Shown: piece after piece, positions 18,107 through 26,518 of the stretch
Layout of the letters: every line of letters starts with the position of its first letter
Numbering within the stretch: position 1 is the stretch's first letter
Assembly: GCA_002148405.1 (NCBI GenBank)
Contig: MUGG01000155.1
Coordinates: forward strand, 1-64,000
Source: Alkalinema sp. CACIAM 70d
GTDB lineage: Bacteria; Cyanobacteriota; Cyanobacteriia; Leptolyngbyales; Leptolyngbyaceae
Reading direction: 5' to 3'
Length of the DNA: 64,000 nt
Position numbers and translations under genes: made by a program
Notes under the pieces: model-generated
Databases searched by the model: none
Seen by the model: the letters and a program-made list of their open reading frames with translations, nothing else
Told to the model about the DNA's origin: nothing

Positions 18107-18571
18107 ATGAAGAAGACGTTTCTAGGGACTTTAGTTGGCTTGACGCTTGCTGCAACGTTAACGGCTTGTAGCTCTGAACCAGAGACGCCAGCAGCTTCTC
18201 CTGCTCCTTCCGCTAAACCGGTTGAAGCGGTTAAACAAAAGGCGAGCGATGCGGCTAAGAAAGCGGGTGAGGCTGCTGATAAGGCTGGAGAAGCGGCTAA
18301 CAAAGCTGGAGAAGCTGCGAAGACGATGGGTGGCGAGGCTGGCAAAAAGGCTGGAGAAGCTGCTGGCAAGGCTGGAGAAGCCGCTAAACAAGCTGGAACT
18401 GCGGCTAAACAAGCGGGTGAAGCGGCTAAGAGCAAGACTGGTGAAGCCGCTAAAGATGCGATGAATAAAGCGGGTGAAGCAGCTACTAAAGCGGGCGATG
18501 CCGCTAAGCAAGCAGGTGAAGCAGCTAAGGGTGCAGGCGAAGCGGCTAAGGACTCGATGAAGAAAAACTAG
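18107..18571 (+). CDS. Lipoprotein with Ala-rich heptad repeats
   Basis: 154 residues. The N-terminus MKKTFLGTLVGLTLAATLTAC is a lipoprotein signal with lipobox LTAC; the lipidated Cys is residue 21. After a Ser/Pro-rich spacer, about 14 units of a seven-residue repeat (AGEAAKQ-like) fill residues 45-150. Seven residues per unit predicts one long amphipathic Ala/Lys/Glu helix, similar in composition to LEA-like or apolipoprotein-like stress and membrane-surface proteins. It is probably anchored to a membrane with the helix in the periplasm. The low complexity opens spurious frames on both strands here. The function is not known. Confidence 0.8.
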   Translation: MKKTFLGTLVGLTLAATLTACSSEPETPAASPAPSAKPVEAVKQKASDAAKKAGEAADKAGEAANKAGEAAKTMGGEAGKKAGEAAGKAGEAAKQAGTAAKQAGEAAKSKTGEAAKDAMNKAGEAATKAGDAAKQAGEAAKGAGEAAKDSMKKN

Positions 18572-18750
18572 CCTTTGTTCAGTGTCAATATTTGTCCTAG
18601 GAGTCAGGCTCTCAGTGGTTTGACTCTAGGCACTTGGCTCTAATTGCTTGGCTCTATCGATCGACGTTGATCGACTTTGTTTGCCTAAACATGTCGGTTA
18701 TCCAATCAGATCAACAGTTTTGTTGATTGAACGGTTAAGTTATCCAGCGC

Positions 18751-18785
18751 ACCTACGATCGGATGTTCGATCGTAGGTTTTTTAT
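18751..18785 (+). terminator. Strong terminator with CGATCG stem
   Basis: ACCTACGATCG (18751-18761) pairs perfectly with CGATCGTAGGT (18768-18778), followed by TTTTT. It lies 180 bases after the lipoprotein gene and may end its transcript or that of an unrecognised RNA. Confidence 0.82.
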
Positions 18786-19144
18786 TCAAAGTCCACGTAA
18801 AAATTTGCAAAAAAAAGTCCTAAACCGGATTGGGTTAGGACAAAGAATAGCCTTAATACAAGTGAGAAAACTTTTTTCGATGGACTCAATGATTGCTGAT
18901 CAGCGGCTGCGGTGGTATCTGCAATACCTCGTCAAAGATCGGAGAAAAGCGGCTGATCAAGTCATCATCCAGAGTTTGAAGAAAGGGAGGTGGAAAGATC
19001 AAAGGAAAAGGATGGAGAAAGATTAAAGGAGAAGGACGGAGAAAGATCAAGGACGGAGAAAGATCAAAGGACAAAACCCACCTCAGAAACAAAGATACTG
19101 AACACAGTTTTTGTTTCCTTTTGGACTTGTTATCACCAGTATCC

Positions 19145-19160
19145 TGTGATTTAGGTCACA
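19145..19160. promoter_or_regulatory. CRP-family (SyCRP1-type) binding site
   Basis: TGTGATTTAGGTCACA has both perfect half-sites of the CRP consensus TGTGA-N6-TCACA, the motif used by cyanobacterial cAMP receptor proteins. A -10-like TATCTA lies at 19184-19189, giving a distance near that of class II CRP promoters for rightward transcription. No gene lies on that strand for 2 kb; a hairpin-forming segment does, at 19283. Confidence 0.6.
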
Positions 19161-19282
19161 AGTCTTCCGTGGATTAACGGACTTATCTATGAGGATCCTT
19201 TGAAGAATGAGTCGCTATCCATCCTAATTTTCTGGGAGTTTTCTCTGCTCGGGATAGGAATTTTGTAAAGTCAGCGATAGGT

Positions 19283-19330
19283 AGGGTAGATCATTTATCG
19301 CAACTTCGTCAAAGTTCGTGGATCTACCCT
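19283..19330 (+). repeat. Long imperfect hairpin (inverted repeat)
   Basis: AGGGTAGATC (19283-19292) pairs perfectly with GATCTACCCT (19321-19330); inside, AACTT (19302-19306) pairs with AAGTT (19312-19316). There is no long T tract, so it is more likely a structured RNA element or operator than a terminator. Confidence 0.6.
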
Positions 19331-19455
19331 TGCTAGAAAACTATCTGCTGAGAGGATTACAACTATTGGAAGCATTACAGGTGAAAGTATTACAGGTGAA
19401 AGTATTACGGTTGGGTGCGCTGGCGTTGTGAGGGACGTACAGGGTTAGGGATTGA

Positions 19456-21393
19456 CTATCCATTCAGATTGGCGATCGCGATCGGTTCAATGGCCTCCGC
19501 TGGCTGGAAGCCAAAGACCCGAGAGTAGAAATAAAATTCACCATCCAACACCCGCCGAATATTTTCTGCCTTACGGAATCCGTGCTGCTCGCCTTCAAAC
19601 AGAACATAGGCGACAGGTAAGCCTTTCTGTTTAAGGGCTTCCACCATGCATTCAGCTTGGTTAGGGGGGACAATTTTGTCTTCATCGCCCTGGAAGAAAA
19701 TTACGGGGCAGGAGAGTTGATCCACAAAGTTGATGGGCGATCGCTCGTAATATAAGGATGCTTCCTGGGGATAGGGGCCAATCAAGCTATCCAAATAGCG
19801 GGATTCAAACTTATGGGTATCTTCCGCCAGCACTTTAAGATCGCTGACACCGTAGTAACTGGCCCCAGCTTTAAAGACGTTGTGAAAGGTCAGGGCGCAG
19901 AGGGTTGTGTAGCCGCCGGCGCTACCGCCGTTGATGACGAGGCGATCGCCATCGACTTCCCCTTGCTCGGCTAGGTATCGGGCTCCGTTGGCGCAGTCGT
20001 CTACGTCCACAATGCCCCAATTGCCATTCAATCGTTGCCGATAGGCTCGCCCATAGCCCGTACTCCCGCCGTAGTTGACATCTAAAACGGCAAAGCCACG
20101 GCTTGTCCAATATTGAATGCGTAAATCAAAAGATGCCGTTGTGGCAGCAGTGGGGCCGCCGTGACTTTTTACCAAGAGTGGGGGCCGTTCCCCTGCCGGG
20201 GCTTGGTAGTCTTGGTTATTGGGTGGATAGAAGAAGGCATGGGCGGTTAAGCCGTGACTGGTCGGAAATTCGATCGGACGGGGAATGGATAAATAACCGG
20301 GATCTACCTGAAGTTCGGTGGCTTTTCGGACGACTTGCATTGTCTGGGCAGTCAAGTCTAACCGCACGATCGCGGTGGGTTCCGTAGCCGATCCCCCCAA
20401 AAAAGCGACTAGGCCAGGGCTGGCTTGTATTCCGGTGATGCTGGTGTAGGGCGTGGGAATTTCGGTCAGTACTAGGTCGTCTAAATTGAGGTGTGCGAGA
20501 TGGCTAATGCCTTGCTCGCTGTAGGTACAAAACAGATCCCGATCGCTGGCAAACCCGTAATTCGACATGCCAAAGACCCACTGGGGCTGGCCAAATTCTG
20601 CCTCTTTGGGAAAGAGCGCCGTGACTGCTGAAGTTGCGGGCGACCAGCGATAGAGGTTCCACCAACCTAAGCGATCGCTGACAAAATACAGTTGACCATC
20701 CGGCCCCCACTGCGGTTGAAAGATGGATTCTTCTCGACTGCCTGCTAAACATTGCAGATTGGTTAAGGCTCCGTCGGATTGGAAGGTGCCGATCCAAAGT
20801 TCTGTGCCATCCCAAGGCATATTGGGATGGTTCCAAGTAATCCAGGCGAGGGTGGTGCCATCGGGACTCAGGGTGGGGGAGGCGTAGAAGTCATTGCCGC
20901 TAACCAGGATCGTTTGACTGCCATCAGTCTGGATTGCGACGATCGTATTGATTGCTTCTTGGTCTATTTGACGGTGATCTTCACGAATGGCAATCCAGCG
21001 ATCGCGGGGGAGATCGGCAATCATATCGGCATAGCGTAAGTTGTCTTCGGTCGTGACCGCGACAGCTTCTGCCGGGTAGGCTTGGCGATAAAGCTGCTGA
21101 TCCCGGTAATTGATAAAATAAGTAACCCCATTGACGACTCGGTAAGCGCCGCCGCCGTACTCATGGACGCGCGTACGAACATTAAAGTCGGGGGACGTTA
21201 TTTCTACGAAGTCTCCGGTTGCGCTTTGGGTCATGATGACGTTGCGACCCCCTTCAGTGGGTCGAGATTCGCTCCAGTACAGATCTTGTCCGTCTAAACA
21301 GAGCTGTCCCAGTCCGATCGATCCTGCTACGATCAAATCTGAGGTAATGGGGGATCGCCATTCACCAAAGGGAAAAATGTTTTGAGCAGTCAT
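19456..21393 (-). CDS. S9-family prolyl oligopeptidase-like peptidase
   Basis: 645 residues from the ATG at 21393 (MTAQNIFPFGEWRSPI, GGAG upstream); a longer frame adds 21 unlikely residues. The N-terminal 370 residues form a beta-propeller (repeated YFVSDR.GWWNLYRW-type blades). The alpha/beta-hydrolase domain begins with SHGGPTAATT. The nucleophile Ser is in INGGSAGGYTTL, Asp in FFQGDEDKIVPP, and His in FEGEQHGFR. This is the dipeptidyl/acylaminoacyl peptidase group of family S9. No signal peptide is seen, so it is cytosolic and probably degrades small peptides. Confidence 0.92.
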   Translation of the reverse strand: MTAQNIFPFGEWRSPITSDLIVAGSIGLGQLCLDGQDLYWSESRPTEGGRNVIMTQSATGDFVEITSPDFNVRTRVHEYGGGAYRVVNGVTYFINYRDQQLYRQAYPAEAVAVTTEDNLRYADMIADLPRDRWIAIREDHRQIDQEAINTIVAIQTDGSQTILVSGNDFYASPTLSPDGTTLAWITWNHPNMPWDGTELWIGTFQSDGALTNLQCLAGSREESIFQPQWGPDGQLYFVSDRLGWWNLYRWSPATSAVTALFPKEAEFGQPQWVFGMSNYGFASDRDLFCTYSEQGISHLAHLNLDDLVLTEIPTPYTSITGIQASPGLVAFLGGSATEPTAIVRLDLTAQTMQVVRKATELQVDPGYLSIPRPIEFPTSHGLTAHAFFYPPNNQDYQAPAGERPPLLVKSHGGPTAATTASFDLRIQYWTSRGFAVLDVNYGGSTGYGRAYRQRLNGNWGIVDVDDCANGARYLAEQGEVDGDRLVINGGSAGGYTTLCALTFHNVFKAGASYYGVSDLKVLAEDTHKFESRYLDSLIGPYPQEASLYYERSPINFVDQLSCPVIFFQGDEDKIVPPNQAECMVEALKQKGLPVAYVLFEGEQHGFRKAENIRRVLDGEFYFYSRVFGFQPAEAIEPIAIANLNG

Positions 21394-21742
21394 GGGCAGT
21401 GCATCTCCAAGCAATGATGGATGGCTAGGATGACGGTGGGGAGGAAAAGACCGCATCCTACGGATCTTGTCGATTAGATATGTTACGGTATTAGCTAGGA
21501 GATATTAAATTCGGTTGGGTCGTTTGTTTCAGGAAAGGCTGTTCTCGATCGTCTGAATTGCCATCGAGTGCAGCTTGTGATTCATCGGCTGTTGCGGTGC
21601 GCCCCAAGTATAATTCAGACCCTAGATCAAGATCATTCAGTCAAGATTATCTGGTCGAGATTCTTAGTTCAGCAGTTTCTAGCAGGCATTTCTCCCGAAG
21701 CTTAAACGTCTCTCTCTTTCATTCCAGTTGTGGAGATTTGCA
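21394..21742. other. Divergent intergenic, leader of RRM gene
   Basis: 349 bases between the S9 peptidase and the RRM gene. In other cyanobacteria such rbp genes have long leaders linked to cold induction. I see no distinct structure here apart from AT-rich promoter-like stretches. Confidence 0.3.
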
Positions 21743-22081
21743 ATGTCGATTTATGTAGGCAACCTTGCCTATAGTGTGACTTCTGACGAAGTGACCACGG
21801 TGTTTTCAGAATACGGTACGGTGAAGCGGGTACAAATCCCCATCGATCGCGAAACAGGTCGGGCACGCGGATTTGGCTTTGTCGAAATGGGTAGTGATGA
21901 AGAAGAAGCTGCCGCGATCGAAGCCCTGGATGGGGCAGAATGGATGGGTCGAGATATGCGGGTGAGCAAAGCAAAACCCAAGGAAGATCGGCCCCAAGGA
22001 GATCGCCCCCAAACGGGCGGCAACCGAGGTAATTGGTCTAATGCGGGTTCCGGCGGTGGTGGTTACTCCCGTCGTTACTAA
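21743..22081 (+). CDS. RNA-binding protein, RRM with Gly-rich tail
   Basis: 112 residues from the ATG at 21743. A single RRM covers residues 1-80, with RNP2 IYVGNL at the N-terminus and RNP1 RGFGFVEM near residue 46. A basic linker and a short Gly/Arg-rich tail (GGNRGNW...GGGGYSRRY) follow. This is the cyanobacterial Rbp family, which is often cold-inducible and binds mRNA. Translation from an earlier ATG-like codon would add five residues and is less likely. Confidence 0.93.
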   Translation: MSIYVGNLAYSVTSDEVTTVFSEYGTVKRVQIPIDRETGRARGFGFVEMGSDEEEAAAIEALDGAEWMGRDMRVSKAKPKEDRPQGDRPQTGGNRGNWSNAGSGGGGYSRRY

Positions 22082-22201
22082 TCTACCGTTACTAACTTGC
22101 TAACTTGACAAGATTGTTTGTGATGAGGCGCTGAAGGGCGTCTCTCTTTGTTTCTCGCTGGGTTAGAGGCAAATTGTTACGCTGGATTTTAGGCTGGCTA
22201 T

Positions 22202-22495
22202 ATGCGATCGCGGATTGATGACGAGATTTTATACCTGCATTGTGAAGATGTTCCCACTTACAAGAAAGATGGGTCAGTGGTGCGTAATAGTTACTTCTGG
22301 GCTTTGAAATCGATCGCAGGACAGGCAAGGCGCAATCGGGATTGGGAGTTTGAGCCAGAGGTCTGGTTTGCCTTAGCACGAATGTTGCTTTCCTTTACTG
22401 AATCCGGTTACTTAGGCATTCGGGAAACCCTATTAGAGTTTCCTCCCGATACAGCAATTCCCGATGTTTTGCGATCGATTGCGACTTGGGAATGA
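22202..22495 (+). CDS. Small hypothetical protein
   Basis: 97 residues starting MRSRIDDEILYLHCEDVPTY. Soluble, acidic, with several Trp (WFALARMLLSF). No domain is recognised. It starts 120 bases after the RRM gene and is convergent with lpxB. Codon use looks like that of its neighbours, which supports a real gene. Confidence 0.55.
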   Translation: MRSRIDDEILYLHCEDVPTYKKDGSVVRNSYFWALKSIAGQARRNRDWEFEPEVWFALARMLLSFTESGYLGIRETLLEFPPDTAIPDVLRSIATWE

Positions 22496-22550
22496 AGAGG
22501 GAATGAATTGGGAATGAATCATGTGTACTTGTGTTGATTTCAGAAACGAG

Positions 22551-23726
22551 TCAGAGTAAGTCAAAAATCAATCGTGCAGCCCGATCGCAAACTCCCGGTT
22601 CCCCTAATCCTCGACGAACCTCCGCGTAGTCTCGGCGCATGGTTTCCCGAGCTTCACCTTGCAGTAAGCGTAGGGCTTGTTGATAAATTCCATCGATCGT
22701 CACTTGGTCTTGCAACAGTTCTGGCACAACTGCTCGCATCGGTACGAGGTTGACCGGAGACGCAAAGGAAATTTTGAGTTTAATGACATAGCGGGCAAGC
22801 CACGCAGTCAGGGGACTGAGGCGATAGATCACGACCTGCGGCACATTCAACAAGGCCATTTCCAGATTAGTCGTGCCCGATTTGGTTAAGGCTAAATCTG
22901 CGGCGGCGATCGCTACTTGGTTGAGATCCTTAGAGACGATCGTGGCCCGTAATCCATAGTTTGTGATGGCTTGTTCTAGGACAGGCCGATAGCGATCGAG
23001 GGCGAGGGGTACCCAAAAATGGATCTGCGGAAACTGCTGCTGGAGACGCTGGGCAGCGGCAAACATGGGTGGCAGTAGGTACTTAAGCTCCTGCTGACGG
23101 GAGGCGGGGGAGAGAACGATCGCCCAGTCTTGTTCTGCGATGCCCAACTTGGCTCGGGCTTCCTCCCGACTGGGGGCGTTCTGTAAGCGATCGACCAAGG
23201 GATGGCCGACCCATTCCACCGTGGCTCCCTGCTTTTCGTAGTAGCGGGCTTCCTCTGGGAAAATTGCCAGTAAGCGATCGGTAATGGCTGTAATCTGTTG
23301 GGTATTGCGATCGTTAAGCGACCAAACCCATTCCTGGGGGGCAATGTAGTAGACGATCGGGACTTTTGGGAACGACTGGCGCACAAAATGCCCCATGCCT
23401 AAATTGGCTCCTACATAGTCAATCAAAATGACTAAGTCTGGCGGATACTCCAGCAAATAGCGCTTGGCTTTGCGTTGCAGTAACAGTGTGGGTAACACAT
23501 AGGGCAATGCTTCAAAGACGCCGATCGAGCCGATCGCGCTGGTATTGCCTAACAACGTGGCTCCTGCTGCTGCCATGCGATCGCCCCCGAGGGCCACAAT
23601 TTCGAGATCGATCCCTTGGCTTTGGGCTTGGCGATACAACGCCTCCACCAGCATTGCCCCTTGCAAATCGCCGGATACCTCGCCCGTACTGATAAAAATT
23701 CTTCGTTTCACAAATTGATTCCCCAA
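22551..23726 (-). CDS. lpxB: Lipid-A-disaccharide synthase
   Basis: 391 residues, normal length. The N-terminus IFISTGEVSGDLQGAMLVEAL and GGDRMAAAG are LpxB signatures. YIAPQEWVW, the GT-B C-terminal half and the donor-site SGTTNLEMAL (about residue 285) are present. The enzyme joins UDP-diacylglucosamine and lipid X to make lipid A disaccharide at the inner membrane. It is last in the cluster Omp85-lpxC-fabZ-lpxA-lpxB and begins 19 bases after lpxA. Confidence 0.96.
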   Translation of the reverse strand: MGNQFVKRRIFISTGEVSGDLQGAMLVEALYRQAQSQGIDLEIVALGGDRMAAAGATLLGNTSAIGSIGVFEALPYVLPTLLLQRKAKRYLLEYPPDLVILIDYVGANLGMGHFVRQSFPKVPIVYYIAPQEWVWSLNDRNTQQITAITDRLLAIFPEEARYYEKQGATVEWVGHPLVDRLQNAPSREEARAKLGIAEQDWAIVLSPASRQQELKYLLPPMFAAAQRLQQQFPQIHFWVPLALDRYRPVLEQAITNYGLRATIVSKDLNQVAIAAADLALTKSGTTNLEMALLNVPQVVIYRLSPLTAWLARYVIKLKISFASPVNLVPMRAVVPELLQDQVTIDGIYQQALRLLQGEARETMRRDYAEVRRGLGEPGVCDRAARLIFDLL

Positions 23727-23745
23727 TTGAGTCTTTTCTGGGAAT

Positions 23746-24552
23746 TTAGCCCCTTCCAGGAACCAAGCCCCGACGACCGGGCAATTGGGACAGCAAGATG
23801 AATTGTCGGAGATGGCGCAGGTAGTCGTTGTCTGAAAGGGTTTCCAGTTGTTCTACCGCTTGGGCAAAGGTGGACTGCGATCGATACAGGAGGCGAAAGG
23901 CTTGTTTCAAGGATTTTAAAACTTCCCCGTCCTGTAAATCAGCGACTCCAGCCCGTTGCAGGCCAACCAGATTCAGCGATCGCACGCGGGAAGGGTTGCC
24001 CTCAACCATCATGTAGGGCGGCACATCCCGATCGATGCGTGCCATCCCCCCCACCATGGCCAAACGCCCAATCCGCACAAACTGGTGTACGCCTAAAACG
24101 CCACTCAGTCGCGCTTGGGATTCAATATGCACATGACCTGCTAAGGCCACGGAGTTAGCAATAATCACCTGATCTTCAATGACGCTGTTATGACCGACGT
24201 GAGTATAGGCCATCAAAAGATTGTTATTGCCAATCCGGGTGACATCATCGTCATGGGTGGGGCGGTGAATGGTGACGTATTCACGAATTTGATTGCCATC
24301 CCCAATCCGTACCGGGCCACAGGAGCCGTCATACTTCAAGTCCTGGGGTTCGAGGCCGATCGCTGCCCCCGGAAAGATTTGATTGCGCTCTCCTACCCTT
24401 GTATCCCCATCTAGAACAACATGAGGCCCAATCACGGTGCCTGCTCCGACCTTTACTTTTGCTCCAATAACAGCATATGCCCCTACTTGTACAGTTGGAT
24501 GTAATTCAGCACCAGGATGGATAACAGCAGTCGGGTGGATTAGGGTTGCCAT
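23746..24552 (-). CDS. lpxA: UDP-GlcNAc acyltransferase
   Basis: 268 residues from the ATG at 24552 (MATLIHPTAVIHPGAELH); an upstream extension of 32 residues is not family-like. A left-handed beta-helix of hexapeptide repeats covers residues 1-190, with the catalytic His in TYTHVGHNSVI, and a helical C-terminal domain follows. LpxA transfers an acyl chain from acyl-ACP to UDP-GlcNAc, the first step of lipid A synthesis. It is separated from fabZ by 461 bases, so it may have its own promoter. Confidence 0.96.
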   Translation of the reverse strand: MATLIHPTAVIHPGAELHPTVQVGAYAVIGAKVKVGAGTVIGPHVVLDGDTRVGERNQIFPGAAIGLEPQDLKYDGSCGPVRIGDGNQIREYVTIHRPTHDDDVTRIGNNNLLMAYTHVGHNSVIEDQVIIANSVALAGHVHIESQARLSGVLGVHQFVRIGRLAMVGGMARIDRDVPPYMMVEGNPSRVRSLNLVGLQRAGVADLQDGEVLKSLKQAFRLLYRSQSTFAQAVEQLETLSDNDYLRHLRQFILLSQLPGRRGLVPGRG

Positions 24553-25013
24553 ATCAGCTATGCGTGGTGAGTATTGCCTAGACGGACAGGCTAACCTGAG
24601 GTACGGCCTCAGCACACTCTTGCTTAGCCACCATTGCCAAAAGTACAACAGCGGCGGGAGTGCTGCCTCAAGTTAACTGACGTAGGCAGTGGGAAGGGAA
24701 GACGGTGTAAGGAGCAAGGAGAAGCGGTCAGCCAGTGAGCTTATTCTAGACGGAGGAACCAAAAAGGCAACCGACTATTCCCGTCACCCCAATTGAGGTT
24801 GACCCATCAGCCTGAGTTGATCTACCAGCCCGAATTGACTCATCAGCCAATGACTGTAAATGAGTCATTGGCAATGATTGAGAGCAGGGGGAAGAGTGTG
24901 GACTCATTGTAATCAGTTGCAATCAGTCGGTTTTGCCCATTAGTCAACCTTGGGTGAGGCTATGGAACTGACTTAACCATTCGTGTGAGGGTTTGGCAAG
25001 AGATTAGCGGAAT
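24553..25013. other. Intergenic between fabZ and lpxA with perfect palindrome
   Basis: 461 bases within an otherwise compact cluster. GCCAATGACT (24846-24855) pairs perfectly with AGTCATTGGC (24863-24872) around a seven-base loop, without a T tract on either side. CATCAGCC is repeated at about 24807 and 24841. This looks like a regulatory site or leader hairpin for lpxA-lpxB. Confidence 0.4.
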
Positions 25014-25505
25014 TTAGTCTACTAATGCAAACATTAATTCACCTTCGCAGGCCAGTTGTCCATCAACTTCAGCACGACCTTGCATCTTCCCAAATCGACG
25101 GCCTTTGACCGACAACAGTTCCACGGTCATTACCAGTTGGTCTCCTGGCACAACGGGGCGACGGAACCGCACTTTATCAATTCCCGCAAACATAAACAGT
25201 CCATCGGGGACATCTGCCATTTGGGTCAAAACAATGCCACCCACCTGTGCCATCGCTTCGACAATGAGCACTCCTGGCATAATAGGACGACCGGGGAAGT
25301 GCCCTTGGAACTGCGGTTCATTGAAGGAGATATTCTTAATCCCCACTGCAAGCTTGCCGGGAACAAAGTCAATGATTCGATCGACTAGGGCAAAAGGATA
25401 GCGATGGGGCAAGAGCTTATGAATCTCTTCCACAGAAAAAGTGGTTTTCATGGGCGCAGGTTCGGAGGTCGTCTCAGCCGGTTTAAGGTCAGTCAGGATG
25501 GTCAT
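25014..25505 (-). CDS. fabZ: 3-hydroxyacyl-ACP dehydratase
   Basis: 163 residues from the ATG at 25505. The hot-dog fold carries LLPHRYPFALVDRI (catalytic His) and GHFPGRPIMPGVLIVEAMAQ (catalytic Glu), both FabZ hallmarks. It dehydrates 3-hydroxyacyl-ACP in fatty acid synthesis and competes with LpxA for that substrate, which explains its place in the lipid A cluster. The 25-residue N-terminal extension before the domain is poorly conserved. It begins 44 bases after lpxC. Confidence 0.96.
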   Translation of the reverse strand: MTILTDLKPAETTSEPAPMKTTFSVEEIHKLLPHRYPFALVDRIIDFVPGKLAVGIKNISFNEPQFQGHFPGRPIMPGVLIVEAMAQVGGIVLTQMADVPDGLFMFAGIDKVRFRRPVVPGDQLVMTVELLSVKGRRFGKMQGRAEVDGQLACEGELMFALVD

Positions 25506-25548
25506 GGATTCGGTTTTGGATACACAAGAACGAAGCGAAATTAACAAG

Positions 25549-26484
25549 CTAGCCTGGATTCACGATCGTCGCGAGTTGTTGAGCTAGCTGGGTATGTAGG
25601 TGATGACTCGCTTTGTAGGCTAAGTAGTGAGCGGTAGGCAAATGTCCCACCAAACTTAAATCCCCTACTAAGTCTAAAAGCTTATGACGGACTGGCTCAT
25701 TTGAAAATCGTAATGGCGGATTTAACCACCCTGCTTGGCTACAAACCAAGGCGTTGTCCAAGCTGCCCCCTTTGATTAATCCAGCGCTTTGGAGGTGCTC
25801 GATTTGATGGGCGAGGCCAAAGGTGCGGGCGGGGGCAATTTCTTGGATGAAGGCAGTTTGGCTGGGTGACCAACTGTGCCACTGATTGCCGATCGCGGGA
25901 ACGTCAAAGTCAATGCCGTAGCTGAAGCGCAACTCCGGCGCAGGTAAAGCTGCTACAAAGGCATCGCCCTGGCGCACCCAAAGGGGTTCGGTGAGTTCCC
26001 ACTGGGGGCGGGGAGCGGTTTGGATAGTGATGCCTACGCTAGCGATCGCTGTGGCCCAATCCTGGGCTGAACCATCGAGCAACGGCACTTCTCCGCCATC
26101 AATTTCGATGTGGACGTTATCGACACCAAGGCCCAACAGCGCTGCTAGGAGATGCTCGACTGTGCGAACTTGGGCCTTGCCTTGGGCTGTTTCGGTGATC
26201 AATTCGGTGGATAGTACGGTTTGTTGAACGTTGGCAACCTTGGCTGGAATCGCAGGGGTGTTAGGTAAATCAGTACGGATGAAGGTGCGACCCGTGTCAT
26301 TGGGAGCAGGGACGAGGCGCACAGTCGTGGTAAGGCCTGAATGCAAGCCTATCCCTGTACAGGTAATCGGTTGGGCGATCGTGCATTGGCGATCGGTTGG
26401 GCGATCGTCCATTGATAGACCCTTGGCTACCGTTTTGCCTGAAGTTTCAGTCACGGTAGTTGGGGTTACCTCAGCCTCTTTCAT
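25549..26484 (-). CDS. lpxC: UDP-3-O-acyl-GlcNAc deacetylase
   Basis: 311 residues from the ATG at 26484, with GAGG eight bases upstream. A start at 26412 would remove the non-conserved 24 residues before QCTIAQPITCTGIGLHSG. Zinc-site motifs are present: EHLLAALLGLGVDNVHIEIDG with the first His, then VRHKLLDLVGDL (His and Asp), and SHHLHTQLA near the end. LpxC commits the pathway to lipid A. It follows Omp85 with a 34-base gap. Confidence 0.95.
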   Translation of the reverse strand: MKEAEVTPTTVTETSGKTVAKGLSMDDRPTDRQCTIAQPITCTGIGLHSGLTTTVRLVPAPNDTGRTFIRTDLPNTPAIPAKVANVQQTVLSTELITETAQGKAQVRTVEHLLAALLGLGVDNVHIEIDGGEVPLLDGSAQDWATAIASVGITIQTAPRPQWELTEPLWVRQGDAFVAALPAPELRFSYGIDFDVPAIGNQWHSWSPSQTAFIQEIAPARTFGLAHQIEHLQSAGLIKGGSLDNALVCSQAGWLNPPLRFSNEPVRHKLLDLVGDLSLVGHLPTAHYLAYKASHHLHTQLAQQLATIVNPG

Positions 26485-26518
26485 TCCCGCACCCTCATTT
26501 CTGCACCTTCTCTCGCCT

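Larger units (their letters stand above)
18572..19455. other. Gene-poor region with CRP-type site, hairpin and short repeats
   Basis: 884 bases without a convincing gene. It holds the terminator at 18751 and a purine-rich repeated stretch (GGAGAAAGATCAA-like units, about 18985-19072). It also holds the CRP-type palindrome at 19145, a 48-base hairpin at 19283 and a 15-base tandem repeat (ATTACAGGTGAAAGT) around 19375-19410. A 48-codon frame at 18880-19026 (MDSMIADQRLRWYLQYLVK) is possible but rests only on being open. The region may contain a small RNA. Confidence 0.45.

Noticed and set aside
18088..18511. Frames on the minus strand over the lipoprotein gene
   Set aside because: Produced by the 21-base coding repeat; the lipobox and codon use support the plus-strand frame.
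18763..19026. 87-residue frame
   Set aside because: Its start lies inside a terminator stem. An internal start at 18880 gives 48 residues rich in Lys/Arg from purine repeats; coding is not supported.
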